From Mycobacterium stomatepiae (lineage in GTDB: Bacteria > Actinomycetota > Actinomycetes > Mycobacteriales > Mycobacteriaceae): a DNA stretch of 64,000 bases. Positions within the stretch are counted from its first letter, which is position 1. Every line of letters begins with the position of its first letter. The position numbers and the translations under genes were made by a program. Below are positions 21,179 through 31,025 of the stretch, one piece after another. The stretch spans positions 1,922,001 through 1,986,000 of the forward strand of contig NZ_AP022587.1 of assembly GCF_010731715.1 (NCBI RefSeq), in the 5' to 3' direction. Below the pieces are notes generated by a model, which worked only from the letters and a program-made list of their open reading frames with translations, was not told the origin of the DNA and did no database searches.

Positions 21179-21820
21179 GTGTGGCACAGGGCAGGATTCG
21201 CGTGGGCGCTGATATGTGGCGCGATGGTGCTGACGGCGGCGTGCTCCCGGGTGGTGGATGGCACGGCACTGCCCGGATTTACCGGCGGTGCCCGCGGTAT
21301 CAACGGGGTCAATGTCGATACGATCCTGCTGGATCAGTCGCGGATGCAAGCCATCACCGGCGCCGGCGAGCACCTGTCGATCATTCCCTCGATGGACGGG
21401 AGCACTCCGGTCGACATCGACGCGCTCGCCGAAACCACGCCGCGGCCCTGCCGCTTCCTGTTCGCCGAGACCGCGACGTTTGGTCCCGATATCGAAGAGT
21501 TCCACAAGACGACGTTTCAGGACCCGCCCGACGGCGCCCTGATCTCCGAGGGTGCCGCGGCCTATCGCGATGCCGCGACCGCTCAGCACGCCTTCACCAC
21601 TCTGGTCTCGACCGTCGATGACTGCGCCGGCGGCTCGTCCGGCCAGCTGTTCGTCGGGGACTGGAAGGCCGACGCCGCGTCGCTGCACCTGGGGCCGGGT
21701 GGCTGCGGCCGCGACTACCGGGTGCAGTCGGTGGCTCTGGTGGAAGTCACCTTCTGCGGCTTCCCGCAGTCGGTGTCCGACATCGTGATGACGAACATCG
21801 TCGCCAACTTCCCGCGGTAG
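21179..21820 (+). CDS. lpqA: Lipoprotein LpqA
   Basis: 213-aa exported lipoprotein. A short signal peptide (WHRAGFAWALICGAMVLTAAC) has its lipidated cysteine at residue 22, followed by SRVVDGTALPGF, a sequence seen at the start of many mycobacterial DUF5642/LpqA-type lipoproteins. GTG start with GAGGGG upstream. The open frame runs on 5' of this start but those codons are antisense to the MetE-like gene. Function unknown. Confidence 0.85.
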   Translation: MWHRAGFAWALICGAMVLTAACSRVVDGTALPGFTGGARGINGVNVDTILLDQSRMQAITGAGEHLSIIPSMDGSTPVDIDALAETTPRPCRFLFAETATFGPDIEEFHKTTFQDPPDGALISEGAAAYRDAATAQHAFTTLVSTVDDCAGGSSGQLFVGDWKADAASLHLGPGGCGRDYRVQSVALVEVTFCGFPQSVSDIVMTNIVANFPR

Positions 21821-21849
21821 CGGCTAACCGCTGGTGCGGCAACGGTTGA

Positions 21850-22125
21850 TCACCAGTGCGCCGTGGTCTCCAACTCGAAGTTCGGGTGGCCGCACTGAAT
21901 CCATATCGCGACGTGCAGGGCGGTGACGGCGGCCGAGACTGCCAGTGCGGTGATCGCCAGCGCAAAGCCTTGCTGCGAACGATGTTTGACCTGCCACATG
22001 CCAACGAGGGCGAGAACGCTGGCCAAGACGGGGCTTGCGTACATGCCCATGATGCTGAGTACGAAAGCCGCAACGGCAAGGCCGTTGGTCTGTACTTCCT
22101 GCGCTGTGATCTGGTTCTCGCTCAT
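21850..22125 (-). CDS. Small DUF4190-type membrane protein
   Basis: 91 aa with two hydrophobic segments (LAVAAFVLSIMGMYASPVLASV and FALAITALAVSAAVTALHVAI) around a basic loop QVKHRSQQG, the layout of DUF4190 proteins. Function unknown. ATG chosen; GTG two codons upstream is equally placed relative to the AAGGA. It occupies the spot where M. tuberculosis carries esxQ, PPE and esxR/S genes. Confidence 0.75.
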   Translation of the reverse strand: MSENQITAQEVQTNGLAVAAFVLSIMGMYASPVLASVLALVGMWQVKHRSQQGFALAITALAVSAAVTALHVAIWIQCGHPNFELETTAHW

Positions 22126-22226
22126 CGTCACTCGTTCCTTCCCCGCTCGGGGGTCAATCAGTTACGAGACGAATGCTCTCCGCAAGCTCTTGGAGAATTC
22201 TTGGAACGCGAACGCGGTGTCGGCGA

Positions 22227-23303
22227 TCAGCGCGACGTGCCGGCGATGGTGGCGCTGCCCAGCACTTCGTCACCGGCCGAATCCGGGCGGTACAGCACGA
22301 CCGTCTGGCCGCGCGCCACCCCGCGCAGCGGGACGCGCAACCGCACGCACAGCTCGTCGCCGATCAATTCGGCCACCGCGCTCGCGGTTTCACCGTGCGC
22401 CCGCACCTGAACGTCACACTCGATCGGGCCCTGCGGTGCGGCTCCGGCGGTGAACACCGGATCCCGTCCCGTCAGCGCGCGCACTTCGAGATCGGCGGCA
22501 CTGCCCACGTGCACCGTCGCGGTGTCGGCGTCGATGGCCGTCACGTAGCGCGGCAGACCGTCGGGCCCGGGGCCGGCGATGCCCAGCCCCTTGCGCTGCC
22601 CGATCGTAAAACCGTGCACCCCATCGTGATTGGCCAGCACCGCCCCGTCGGCACCGACCACGTTGCCGCGGCGAACGGCGATGCGCTCACCCAGAAAAGC
22701 CCGGGTGTCCCCCGACGGAATGAAGCAGATGTCATGGCTGTCCGGCTTAGCGGCGACGGCCAGGCCGCGGCGAGCCGCTTCCGCACGGATCTGCGGCTTC
22801 GGGGTGTCGCCAATCGGAAAAGCCGCGTGGCGCAACTGTTCTGCGGTCAGCACGGCCAGCACATAGGATTGATCCTTGTCGTGGTCGACGGCGCGGCGCA
22901 GCCGGCCTTCCGACAGCCGGGCGTAGTGGCCGGTGACCACGGTGTCGAAACCCAATGCCAGGGCGCGCGTGGAAAGCGCCGCGAACTTGATGCGCTGATT
23001 GCAGCGCACGCACGGGTTGGGCGTCTCACCGCGCGCGTAGGACGACACGAAATCGTCGATCACGTCTTCGGCGAACTTCTCCGCGAAATCCCAGACGTAG
23101 AATGGTATTCCGAGCACATCGGCCACGCGGCGCGCGTCGGAGGCGTCTTCCTTCGAGCAGCAGCCCCGCGAGCCGGTGCGCAGCGTGCCGGGCGCCGAGG
23201 ACAGCGCCAGGTGCACCCCGACCACGTCATGCCCGGCGCCGACCATCCGAGCGGCGGCGACCGACGAATCGACACCACCGCTCATCGCGGCAAGAACCTT
23301 CAC
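22227..23303 (-). CDS. mnmA: tRNA-specific 2-thiouridylase MnmA (TrmU)
   Basis: Thiolates U34 of tRNA(Lys), tRNA(Glu) and tRNA(Gln) using a persulfide passed from IscS-type cysteine desulfurase. The PP-loop [12 protein letters not shown] is at ~6-17; the catalytic cysteines lie in NPCVRCNQ and [11 protein letters not shown]. 358 aa. The GTG start overlaps the iscS stop (GTGA), so sulfur donor and acceptor are produced together. Confidence 0.96.
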   Translation of the reverse strand: MKVLAAMSGGVDSSVAAARMVGAGHDVVGVHLALSSAPGTLRTGSRGCCSKEDASDARRVADVLGIPFYVWDFAEKFAEDVIDDFVSSYARGETPNPCVRCNQRIKFAALSTRALALGFDTVVTGHYARLSEGRLRRAVDHDKDQSYVLAVLTAEQLRHAAFPIGDTPKPQIRAEAARRGLAVAAKPDSHDICFIPSGDTRAFLGERIAVRRGNVVGADGAVLANHDGVHGFTIGQRKGLGIAGPGPDGLPRYVTAIDADTATVHVGSAADLEVRALTGRDPVFTAGAAPQGPIECDVQVRAHGETASAVAELIGDELCVRLRVPLRGVARGQTVVLYRPDSAGDEVLGSATIAGTSR

Positions 23304-24478
23304 CCGGATGCTCCCGCGGCGGCCAGCGCCGCCCGTCTGGCCCGATCCACCGCCGCGGGCAGCACCCGCAGCACCGCATCGACGTCGGCGTCAACGCTGG
23401 TGTGCCCCAACGACAGCCGCAGCGATCCGCGCGCGGTGGCGGCGTCGGCGCCCATCGCGATCAGCACGTGCGAGGCCTGCGGGACACCGGCTGTGCATGC
23501 CGAGCCGGTCGAGCATTCGATTCCGTTGGCATCCAACAGCATCAGCAGCGCGTCACCTTCGCAGCCGCGAAAGGTGAAGTGGGCATTGCCCGGAAGCCGC
23601 GATTCGAACGACCCGTTGGCACGCACGTCGTCGATCCGGGCCAGCACGCCCTCGACCAGACGATCGCGCAGCGCACGCAGCCGAACGCCGTTGGCCTGCA
23701 GACCGTCCACCGCGATCCGCATCGCGGCTGCCATTCCGACGGCACCGGCGACATCCGGAGTGCCGGAACGGATGTCACGCTCCTGCCCGCCGCCGTGCAG
23801 CAGCGGCGCACAGGCCACGTCGCGGCGCAGCAACAAGGCGCCCACCGCCTGCGGACCGCCGAACTTGTGCGCCGCAACGCTCATCGCCGAGAGCCCGCTT
23901 GCGGTGAAGTCGACGGGCAGCTGACCGATCGCCTGTACGGCGTCGCTGTGCATCGGGACGCCGAATTCGGCCGCGACGGCTGCGAGTTCGACGATGGGCA
24001 TCACGGTGCCGACCTCGTTGTTGGCCCACATCACCGAGACCAGCGCGACGTCGTCATGACTTTGCAGCGTTTCGCGCAGCGCAGCGGCCGACACCGATCC
24101 GTCGGCGGCGGTGGGCAGCCAGGTCACCTGGGCGCCCTCGTGTTCGACCAGCCAGTCGACCGAATCCAGCACCGCGTGGTGTTCCACCCGGCTGGTGATG
24201 ATCCGCAGCCGGCACGGGTCGGCGTCGCGGCGGGCGCGGTAGATCCCCTTGACGGCCAGGTTGTCGCTCTCGGTGCCGCCCGCGGTGAAAATCACCTCCG
24301 ACGGGCGCGCGCCCAGCTGCTCCGCGATCAGCTCGCGGGACTCCTCGATGCGGCGCCGGGCCGCGCGGCCGCTGGTGTGCAGCGACGACGCGTTGCCGAC
24401 GGTGCCGTACACGGCCGTCATCGCCTCGATGGCGGCAGGATGCATCGGGGTGGTGGCAGCGTGATCGAGGTAGACCAT
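23300..24478 (-). CDS. iscS: Cysteine desulfurase IscS
   Basis: PLP enzyme that removes sulfur from cysteine for Fe-S clusters and tRNA thiolation. [14 protein letters not shown] begins the fold, the PLP lysine is in [11 protein letters not shown], and the persulfide cysteine is in [11 protein letters not shown]. 392 aa, against ~393 in M. tuberculosis; the ATG chosen is 53 codons inside the longest frame. Coupled to mnmA by a 4-base overlap. Confidence 0.96.
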   Translation of the reverse strand: MVYLDHAATTPMHPAAIEAMTAVYGTVGNASSLHTSGRAARRRIEESRELIAEQLGARPSEVIFTAGGTESDNLAVKGIYRARRDADPCRLRIITSRVEHHAVLDSVDWLVEHEGAQVTWLPTAADGSVSAAALRETLQSHDDVALVSVMWANNEVGTVMPIVELAAVAAEFGVPMHSDAVQAIGQLPVDFTASGLSAMSVAAHKFGGPQAVGALLLRRDVACAPLLHGGGQERDIRSGTPDVAGAVGMAAAMRIAVDGLQANGVRLRALRDRLVEGVLARIDDVRANGSFESRLPGNAHFTFRGCEGDALLMLLDANGIECSTGSACTAGVPQASHVLIAMGADAATARGSLRLSLGHTSVDADVDAVLRVLPAAVDRARRAALAAAGASG

Positions 24479-24512
24479 GACGCGCCCCACGATACCGGGC
24501 CGGGCCGAACCC

Positions 24513-25343
24513 CTAAGCGGCCAGCTCGTGGGGTTGACCTGGGCGCCGCGCCACCCCGACGCCGACCGCCGACTGGGACCGGCGGGCGAGGGCGCGGCGG
24601 TCGGTGCCCGGCAGCTGCAGAGATTCCACGTGAACATGCGCCAGGGTGCGGCGTTGGGTGATCAGCCGGCCCATTGCCGCCAGCAAGGTGTCGTCCCCGA
24701 CGAAGGCCGGGGCGGTCGAAAGCAGGCCGTCGACGTGGTGATATGTCAACCGGAGCGGCTGGACCGGACGACCGGCGTCGATCGCGGCCTGGAACATCGC
24801 CGGGTAGAACGAACCACAGGCCACCCCGCACCACGTGGTGCCCTCGGGAAAGGCCACCACGGTCTGGCCCGCCCGCAGCCGCTCCGCCACGGTGTCCACC
24901 ACCCCGGGCAACTGCCGCAGGCTGGAGCGGTCGATCGGAATGATCTTCAGCAGCCGCGCCGCGAGCTCGCCGAACATGTCCGCGCGCGCGACGTACCAGC
25001 CGGGCAGCACCGCACCGATGGCGAAGACGTCGAGCCAGGACATGTGCGGCCCGACCACCAGGACGCCGCGCAGGTTGCGGATCGGAGCGCCGGACACGCT
25101 GATCCGGATCCCGAAAACCCGCAGCACCGCCTGGCAGTAGAACCGCCTGATCCGCAGCTGCGCCGGTCCCGGCACCAGCGCCAACGGCGCCCCCAGCACA
25201 AGCAGCACCACCAGCATGAGGCGAAGCGTCACCCGCAGTACCACCAGCCACCGCGGCGACGCGGAGGCGACACCCACACAGGTGCTGTCGCACGTCGCGC
25301 GCGGCAGCCAGGCGTGGTCGGTGGCGACTGCGGGAGCGTTCAT
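24513..25343 (-). CDS. PlsC-type lysophospholipid acyltransferase (Rv3026c-like)
   Basis: Membrane acyltransferase with a hydrophobic N-terminal segment ([18 protein letters not shown]), the HX4D catalytic motif [10 protein letters not shown] (H100, D105), substrate motif IPIDRS and FPEGTT at 165-170. 276 aa. Its start overlaps the stop of the upstream N-acyltransferase (ATGA). An Acetyltransf_5 protein next to a PlsC protein is the OlsB-OlsA layout of ornithine lipid synthesis, in which OlsA acylates lyso-ornithine lipid. That assignment is inference; a general glycerophospholipid role is the alternative. Confidence 0.88.
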   Translation of the reverse strand: MNAPAVATDHAWLPRATCDSTCVGVASASPRWLVVLRVTLRLMLVVLLVLGAPLALVPGPAQLRIRRFYCQAVLRVFGIRISVSGAPIRNLRGVLVVGPHMSWLDVFAIGAVLPGWYVARADMFGELAARLLKIIPIDRSSLRQLPGVVDTVAERLRAGQTVVAFPEGTTWCGVACGSFYPAMFQAAIDAGRPVQPLRLTYHHVDGLLSTAPAFVGDDTLLAAMGRLITQRRTLAHVHVESLQLPGTDRRALARRSQSAVGVGVARRPGQPHELAA

Positions 25344-26194
25344 CGGTCGCGGCCCGCCATCTCGCTGCTCATTTCGGAAGCCGCCGATACCGACCGAAGT
25401 CGCCGCAGATATCGGGTATCGGCCTGGCGTTTGTCCAGCAGCACGCAGAAGTCGCCGACGCCGAAATCCGGGTCCAGGGCGGGTTCGCCGCAGGATTTGG
25501 CACCCAGTCGCAGGTAGCCGCGCATCAGGGCGGGAACCGAGGGCCGTGCCGGCGGCCCGATCTCGTCGAGAGTCTTGCCGTCCACGACCACCGGGCGGTG
25601 CGGGTACGCCTGGTATTCCGGCGGCGCGGCGTGGCGGCTCCGGACGAAATCACGCACGCCGCGAAGCTGGCTGCCGGGCACGTCGTCGTCCCCGCCGATC
25701 GGCACCGACACACACCCGATCACGTAGTCGTAGCCGTAGCGGTCCAGATAGGCCAGGATCCCTGCCCACATCAACAACACGACGCCGCCGTTGCGGTGGC
25801 CGTCACGCACCACGGCGCGGCCCATTTCCACCAACGACGGCCGCAGCGGGTCGAGCGCACCGAGGTCGAATTCCGTCGCCGTATAGAGGCCACCGGCCGC
25901 AATCGCACCCGACGGCGCCAGCATCCGGTAGCACCCCACCAGCTCGCCGGTGTCGTCATCGCGGACCAGCAAGTGGTCGCAGAACTCGTCGAAACGATCC
26001 ACGTCCCGGTCCCCCGCACCCGTTTCCGGCAACGCGAAACCGGGCGTGCTGGTGAATACGTCATAGCGCAGCCGCTGCGCCGTCTCGACCAAATCGGGAT
26101 CGGTGGACAGCAACAACGAGTAACGCGGCCCAGACGAGCTGGTCGCAGCTTCGTCCGGCTTGTCACTCGGTATCAGGACAGAAGCAATGCTCAT
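25340..26194 (-). CDS. Acetyltransf_5 N-acyltransferase (OlsB-like, Rv3027c-like)
   Basis: GNAT-fold protein of the family that includes ornithine-acyl-ACP N-acyltransferase (OlsB). Typical segments are RLRYDVFTSTPGFALPE, FDEFCDHLLVRD, GCYRMLAPSGA, LVEMGRAVVRDGHRNGGVV, LDRYGYDYVIGCVSVP and a late GYLRLGAKSCGEPALDPDFG. 284 aa from the ATG at 26194; a longer reading is possible. Overlaps the PlsC gene by 4 bases, so they act as a pair, probably in two-step acylation of an amino-acid or amine head group. Confidence 0.85.
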   Translation of the reverse strand: MSIASVLIPSDKPDEAATSSSGPRYSLLLSTDPDLVETAQRLRYDVFTSTPGFALPETGAGDRDVDRFDEFCDHLLVRDDDTGELVGCYRMLAPSGAIAAGGLYTATEFDLGALDPLRPSLVEMGRAVVRDGHRNGGVVLLMWAGILAYLDRYGYDYVIGCVSVPIGGDDDVPGSQLRGVRDFVRSRHAAPPEYQAYPHRPVVVDGKTLDEIGPPARPSVPALMRGYLRLGAKSCGEPALDPDFGVGDFCVLLDKRQADTRYLRRLRSVSAASEMSSEMAGRDR

Positions 26195-26561
26195 GGGAAC
26201 AACGTCGCGCAATCGGGGAGCCAATCGGCATCGACGCTATGACGTGTTGGTGCACGTAAGATGACGAAATGTGTTGCACACGCTCGCAGGCAAGCGGGCT
26301 TGCTTGTATGTATTCGCATGAGCGGCAACGCAATAAACACCTGAGCGTCTCTGTCTATTAACGTGCCCGCCAACTTCGGAGGCTGCCGCCGGTGGGATAT
26401 CCGGCATCGATTGAAACACGAATCATGTTCGGGGCGAACGATTCTCCCCGACATTGCGGTGATGCACGGACTAATAGGCGACTCTCGGATCCGATATCAC
26501 CCGCGGTATCGGAATCGAAAAGAGGCTGGCGGGCCGCAGACGCGTTGAGGTGGTGTAAATT
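26195..26561. other. Intergenic region without a recognisable gene
   Basis: About 370 bases between the OlsB-like gene and the etfA terminator. No frame on either strand has convincing coding character, and no RNA or repeat was recognised. It must hold the promoter for the OlsB-like gene, but I cannot place -10/-35 elements with confidence. Confidence 0.4.
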
Positions 26562-26605
26562 ACGCAATCGCCCCCGACGCGACGTGCGCGCGGGGGCGAT
26601 TGCGT
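26562..26605. terminator. Strong hairpin terminator downstream of etfA
   Basis: A perfect 14-bp inverted repeat, ACGCAATCGCCCCC and GGGGGCGATTGCGT, encloses a 16-base loop and starts 8 bases after the etfA stop. On the minus strand it is followed by an AT-rich stretch (AATTTACACC) but no long T-run, so it is a strong stem with a weak tail. Confidence 0.78.
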
Positions 26606-26612
26606 TGACAGA

Positions 26613-27569
26613 TCAGCCCTTACGAGCCTTGATCGCGTCGGTCAGCTGCGGAGCAACCTTGAAGAGGTCGCCCACCACGCCGTAGTCGGCGATCTCGAAG
26701 ATCGGAGCCTCTTCGTCCTTGTTGACCGCGATGATGGTCTTCGAGGTCTGCATGCCCGCCCGGTGCTGGATCGCACCCGAGATGCCCAGCGCGATGTAGA
26801 GCTGGGGCGAGACCGTCTTACCGGTCTGGCCGACCTGGAACTGGCCCGGGTAGTAACCCGAGTCGACGGCGGCGCGCGACGCACCGACGGCCGCACCCAG
26901 CGAATCCGCCAGCGCCTCAACCACACTGAAGTTCTCCGCGCTGCCGACGCCGCGCCCTCCGGAGACCACGACGGTGGCCTCGGTGAGCTCCGGGCGGTCG
27001 CCCGCGACGGCGGGCTCGCGAGCGGTGATCTTGGTGGCGTTCTCGGCGGGAGCGGGCACCTCGACGGTGACCTGCTCGCCCGCACCGGCCGACGGCTCCG
27101 CGTCGATCGCACCGGCCCGCACGGTGATCACCGGGGTGTCGCCGTTGGCCTGGGCCTCGACGGTGAACGCGCCACCGAAGATGGAGTGGATGGCCTTGTT
27201 GCCCTCCTTGACGTCGACCACGTCGACCAGCAGACCCGAACCGAGCCGGGCCGCTAGCCGGCCGGCGATCTCTTTGCCGTCGGCGTTGGCGGCCAGCAAA
27301 ACCGCTGCCGGAGAAGCGGATTCGACCAGCGAGGCCAGCACGTCGACGACCGGGGTGACCAGGTATTTGTCGACGTCGTCGGACTCGGCGACGTAGATCT
27401 TGGCGGCGCCGGCTTCCTTCAGTGCGTCGACCAGCGGCGCGGCCGTGCCCGGCGCACCGACGACGACGGCCGACGGCTCGCCCAAAGCGCGGGCGGCAGT
27501 GATCAATTCGGCGGTGACCTTTTTCACCGCGCCTTCAGCGTGCTCGACGAGCACCAGTACTTCAGCCAT
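26613..27569 (-). CDS. etfA: Electron transfer flavoprotein alpha subunit
   Basis: FAD-binding subunit of ETF, which carries electrons from acyl-CoA dehydrogenases to the respiratory chain through ETF dehydrogenase. The C-terminal FAD domain shows [50 protein letters not shown] and [10 protein letters not shown], all conserved. 318 aa. It follows etfB by 35 bases. Confidence 0.96.
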   Translation of the reverse strand: MAEVLVLVEHAEGAVKKVTAELITAARALGEPSAVVVGAPGTAAPLVDALKEAGAAKIYVAESDDVDKYLVTPVVDVLASLVESASPAAVLLAANADGKEIAGRLAARLGSGLLVDVVDVKEGNKAIHSIFGGAFTVEAQANGDTPVITVRAGAIDAEPSAGAGEQVTVEVPAPAENATKITAREPAVAGDRPELTEATVVVSGGRGVGSAENFSVVEALADSLGAAVGASRAAVDSGYYPGQFQVGQTGKTVSPQLYIALGISGAIQHRAGMQTSKTIIAVNKDEEAPIFEIADYGVVGDLFKVAPQLTDAIKARKG

Positions 27570-27604
27570 GGGTTATCTCTCGCTCTTCTCGTCAGGAATG
27601 GGGG

Positions 27605-28396
27605 TTAGATGACTTTCTGGCCGACCAGGTACTTGGCGATCTCGTTGCCGCCCTCACCCTCGTCGGTAACCTTCTCACCCGCGGTCTTCGGCGGTTTCGG
27701 TGTCGACGCGAGCACCGTCGACCCGGCGTTGGCCAGGCCGACCTCGTCGCCTTCGACGCCGATCTCGGCCAGGGTCAGCACCGTGACCTCTTTCTTCTTG
27801 GCGGCCATGATGCCCTTGAAGGACGGGAAGCGTGGCTCGTTGATCTTCTCGGTGACGCTGACCACCGCGGGCAACGTGGCCTCGAGCGCGAACACGCCGT
27901 CATCGGTCTCGCGCTCGCCGGTGACCTTGTCGCCCTCGAGCGACAGCTTGCGCAGGTGGGTCAGCTGCGGCAGGCCCAGGTACTCCGCGATGACCGCCGG
28001 GACCGCACCGCCGGTGCCGTCGGTGGCTTCGTTACCGGCGATGACCAGCTCGGTGCCCTCGATGGTGCCCAGCGCGCGCGCCAGCGCCCAGCCGGTCTGG
28101 ATCACGTCCGAGCCGTGCAGGCCGTCGTCCTTGAGGTGAACGGCCTTGTCGGCGCCCATCGACAGCGCCTTGCGGATCGCCTCGGTGGCGCGTTCGGGAC
28201 CGGCGGTCAGCACGGTCACGGTGCCCTCGCCGCCTTCCCGCTCACGGATTTGCAGGGCTTCTTCGACGGCGCGCTCATTGATCTCGTCCAGCACGGCGTC
28301 GGCGGCCTCTCGGTCCAGCGTCCAGTCGCCGTCAGTCAGCTTCCGCTCCGACCAGGTGTCTGGGACCTGCTTGATCAGGACCACGATGTTCGTCAT
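27605..28396 (-). CDS. etfB: Electron transfer flavoprotein beta subunit
   Basis: AMP-binding partner of EtfA. It begins TNIVVLIKQVPDTW, a family signature, with LDEINERAVEEALQIRE, the CXXA-like ETF beta region GNEATDGTGGAVPAVIAEYLG and the recognition-loop-containing C-terminus. 263 aa. AAGGAGGA lies 12 bases ahead of the ATG. First gene of the etfBA operon, transcribed away from the MGLP cluster. Confidence 0.96.
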   Translation of the reverse strand: MTNIVVLIKQVPDTWSERKLTDGDWTLDREAADAVLDEINERAVEEALQIREREGGEGTVTVLTAGPERATEAIRKALSMGADKAVHLKDDGLHGSDVIQTGWALARALGTIEGTELVIAGNEATDGTGGAVPAVIAEYLGLPQLTHLRKLSLEGDKVTGERETDDGVFALEATLPAVVSVTEKINEPRFPSFKGIMAAKKKEVTVLTLAEIGVEGDEVGLANAGSTVLASTPKPPKTAGEKVTDEGEGGNEIAKYLVGQKVI

Positions 28397-28608
28397 GAGT
28401 GTGGTTCGTCCTCCTTGAACGAGTCTCGCAGCAGTCGGCTACGAGACTTTCAGTACGCGCTTTGCAGCGCACGATCGTGTTACTGCTCGGTAACTTTGTG
28501 CAGCCTGCCATCACACCATAGCGGGTCGTACTGCAGGTTCTTGCAGGCCCGCCTCCCCCGCGAGCGGGGCCTACCCGCGCAGCGGTTCGCGAATCCGACA
28601 CTTCGCGT

Positions 28609-28614
28609 TAGCCT
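28609..28614 (+). promoter_or_regulatory. Putative -10 element for a leaderless transcript
   Basis: TAGCCT fits the mycobacterial TANNNT -10 consensus and ends 9 bases before the ATG of the methyltransferase gene. No Shine-Dalgarno sequence precedes that ATG. Initiation about 7 bases downstream would give an mRNA starting at or next to the start codon, a common arrangement in mycobacteria. Confidence 0.4.
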
Positions 28615-28623
28615 CCCTATGCA

Positions 28624-29454
28624 ATGAGCGCATTCGTCCCCGACGTTCCCGACGGCACCTCTGACCGCAGTTCACCGGCGGTCTCCCCGGCAAGCCCAGC
28701 GGTGTTGACGCTGACCGGCGAGCGCACGATCCCCGACCTGGAGATCGAGAACTACTGGTTCCGCCGCCATCAGGTCGTGTACCGGCGACTGGCAACCCAC
28801 TGTGTGGGCCGTGACGTGCTCGAGGCGGGATGTGGCGAAGGTTACGGCGCCGACCTGCTCGCCGACGTGGCCCGCCGGGTGGTGGCCGTCGACTATGACG
28901 CCGCCGCGGTGGCCCATGTCCGCGGCCGCTATCCCAGGGTGGAAGTCATGCAGGCCAACCTGGCCGAGCTGCCGCTGCGGGACGCATCGATGGATGTCGT
29001 GGTGGATTTCCAGGTCATCGAGCACCTGTGGGACCAGACCCAATTCGTCGAGGAATGCGCCCGGGTGCTGCGGCCGTCGGGGTTGCTGCTGATGTCCACC
29101 CCCAACCGCATCACCTTCTCCCCCGGCCGCGACACCCCGATCAACCCGTTTCACACCCGGGAATTGAATGCCGACGAGCTGACCGAGCTGCTGGTCGGCG
29201 CGGGGTTCACCCAGGTGGCGGTCAGCGGCCTGTTCCACGGCGCGCGCCTGCGTGAGATGGATGCCCGCCACGGCGGGTCGATCATCGACGCGCAGATCGC
29301 GCGGGCGGTCGCTGATGCGCCGTGGCCTCCGCAGCTGATCGCCGACGTCGCCGCGGTCACCGTCGACGACTTCGACCTGGTCGCCGCCGGCGACCGCAAC
29401 ACCCACCCCATCGATGACAGCCTGGATCTGATCGCGATCGCGGTGCGGCCGTGA
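28624..29454 (+). CDS. SAM-dependent methyltransferase of the MGLP cluster (Rv3030-like)
   Basis: Class I methyltransferase: motif I VLEAGCGEGYGADLL (~65-80), acidic motif II VVAVDYDAAAV, and post-motif VVVDFQVIEHLWDQ. In M. tuberculosis the Rv3030-Rv3032 cluster makes 6-O-methylglucose lipopolysaccharide, a cytoplasmic polymethylated glucan that binds fatty acyl chains; this gene would methylate sugars of that polymer. 276 aa. Its stop overlaps the next start (GTGA), so it is the first of three tightly coupled genes. Confidence 0.9.
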   Translation: MSAFVPDVPDGTSDRSSPAVSPASPAVLTLTGERTIPDLEIENYWFRRHQVVYRRLATHCVGRDVLEAGCGEGYGADLLADVARRVVAVDYDAAAVAHVRGRYPRVEVMQANLAELPLRDASMDVVVDFQVIEHLWDQTQFVEECARVLRPSGLLLMSTPNRITFSPGRDTPINPFHTRELNADELTELLVGAGFTQVAVSGLFHGARLREMDARHGGSIIDAQIARAVADAPWPPQLIADVAAVTVDDFDLVAAGDRNTHPIDDSLDLIAIAVRP

Positions 29455-31025
29455 GCGATTCCGCGACACCGGTGCCCGGCATGTTCACGCTGGTGCTGCA
29501 CACCCACCTGCCGTGGCTGGCACATCACGGCCGGTGGCCGGTCGGCGAGGAATGGCTCTACCAATCCTGGGCCGCGGCCTATCTGCCGTTGCTGCGGGTG
29601 CTGCGCACCCTGGCCGACGAGGATCGCCACCGGCTGATCACCCTGGGCATCACCCCGGTGGTCAATGCCCAGCTCGACGACCCGTACTGCCTGGACGGCA
29701 TGCACCACTGGCTGGCGAACTGGCGGCTGCGCGCCGCCGAGGCCGCCAGCGTACGGTCGATCCCGAAGTCGAAGTCGGCCGGCTACCAATCCTGTACGCC
29801 ACAAGCGTTGCGGGAGTTCGGGATTCGTGAGTCCGCCGAGGCTGACCGGGCGCTCGACGACTTCGCCACCCTGTGGCAGCACGGCGGCAGCCCGCTGCTG
29901 CGCAGCCTGATCGATGCCGGGACCGTGGAATTGCTCGGCGGCCCCCTGGCCCACCCGTTCCAGCCGCTGCTCGCCCCGCGGCTGCGCGAATTCGCGCTGC
30001 GGGAGGGCCTGGCCGACGCCCAGTTGCGGCTAGCCCATCGCCCAGGCGGCATCTGGGCGCCCGAGTGCGCCTATGCCCCGGGCATGGAACGCGACTACGC
30101 CGCCGCGCGGATCACCCACTTCATGGTCGACGGTCCCTCGCTGCACGGCGACACCACATTGGGCCGACCCGTCGGCGACACCGACGTGGTCGCCTTCGGG
30201 CGCGACCTGCAGGTCAGCTACCGGGTGTGGTCGCCGAAATCCGGCTATCCCGGTCACGCCGCCTACCGCGACTTCCACACCTACGACCACCTCACCGGGC
30301 TCAAGCCCGCGCGGGTCACCGGCCGCAACGTGTCCTCGGATGCCAAGGCGCCCTACGACCCCGAGCGAGCCGATCGGGCCGTCGACGCCCATGTCGCCGA
30401 TTTCGTCGACGTGGTGCGCAACCGGCTGGTGAGCGAATCCGAGCGCATCGGGCGTCCGGCACACGTCATCGCCGCGTTCGACACCGAACTGTTCGGCCAC
30501 TGGTGGTACGAGGGCCCGACCTGGTTGGCGCGGGTGCTACGGGCGCTGCCCGCCGCCGGGGTGCGAGTGGGGACGCTGCGCGACGCACTGTCCGGCGGAT
30601 TCGTCGGCGAGCCGGTCGCCCTGCCGCCCAGTTCATGGGGCTCGGGCAAGGACTGGCAGGTGTGGGCCGGCGAGCAGGTCGCCGATCTGGTCCAGCTCAA
30701 CCATGAGGTCGTCGACACCGCGCTGAGCACCGTCGACAAGGCGCTGTCGCAGAACTGCGACGGGCCGACCCCCCGCGATCGCGTCGCCGACCAGATCCTG
30801 CGCGAAACCCTGCTGACGGTGTCCAGCGACTGGCCGTTCATGGTCAGCAAGGACACCGCCGCCGATTACGCCCGCTACCGCGCGCATCTGCACGCGCACG
30901 CCACCCGCGAGATCGCCGGCGCGCTGGCCTCGGGTCGGCGCGACACCGCGCAGCGGCTGGCCGACGGGTGGGGCCGCGCCGACGGTCTGTTCGGCGCGCT
31001 GGACGCCCGAAGGCTGCCCCGATGA
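29451..31025 (+). CDS. GH57 1,4-alpha-glucan branching enzyme (Rv3031-like)
   Basis: Family 57 glycoside hydrolase adding alpha-1,6 branches to the MGLP glucan. The N-terminal (beta/alpha)7 barrel begins GMFTLVLHTHLPWL; the nucleophile is E205 in GGIWAPECAY and the acid/base is D344 in AAFDTELFGHWW. A C-terminal helical domain (WPFMVSKDTAADYARYRAHLH) is typical of GH57 branching enzymes. 524 aa from a GTG that overlaps the previous stop. Confidence 0.93.
   Translation: MSDSATPVPGMFTLVLHTHLPWLAHHGRWPVGEEWLYQSWAAAYLPLLRVLRTLADEDRHRLITLGITPVVNAQLDDPYCLDGMHHWLANWRLRAAEAASVRSIPKSKSAGYQSCTPQALREFGIRESAEADRALDDFATLWQHGGSPLLRSLIDAGTVELLGGPLAHPFQPLLAPRLREFALREGLADAQLRLAHRPGGIWAPECAYAPGMERDYAAARITHFMVDGPSLHGDTTLGRPVGDTDVVAFGRDLQVSYRVWSPKSGYPGHAAYRDFHTYDHLTGLKPARVTGRNVSSDAKAPYDPERADRAVDAHVADFVDVVRNRLVSESERIGRPAHVIAAFDTELFGHWWYEGPTWLARVLRALPAAGVRVGTLRDALSGGFVGEPVALPPSSWGSGKDWQVWAGEQVADLVQLNHEVVDTALSTVDKALSQNCDGPTPRDRVADQILRETLLTVSSDWPFMVSKDTAADYARYRAHLHAHATREIAGALASGRRDTAQRLADGWGRADGLFGALDARRLPR

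Noticed and set aside
26562..26605. Perfect 14-bp inverted repeat as a mobile-element end or attachment site
   Set aside because: Its position 8 bases past the etfA stop and single copy fit a transcription terminator.
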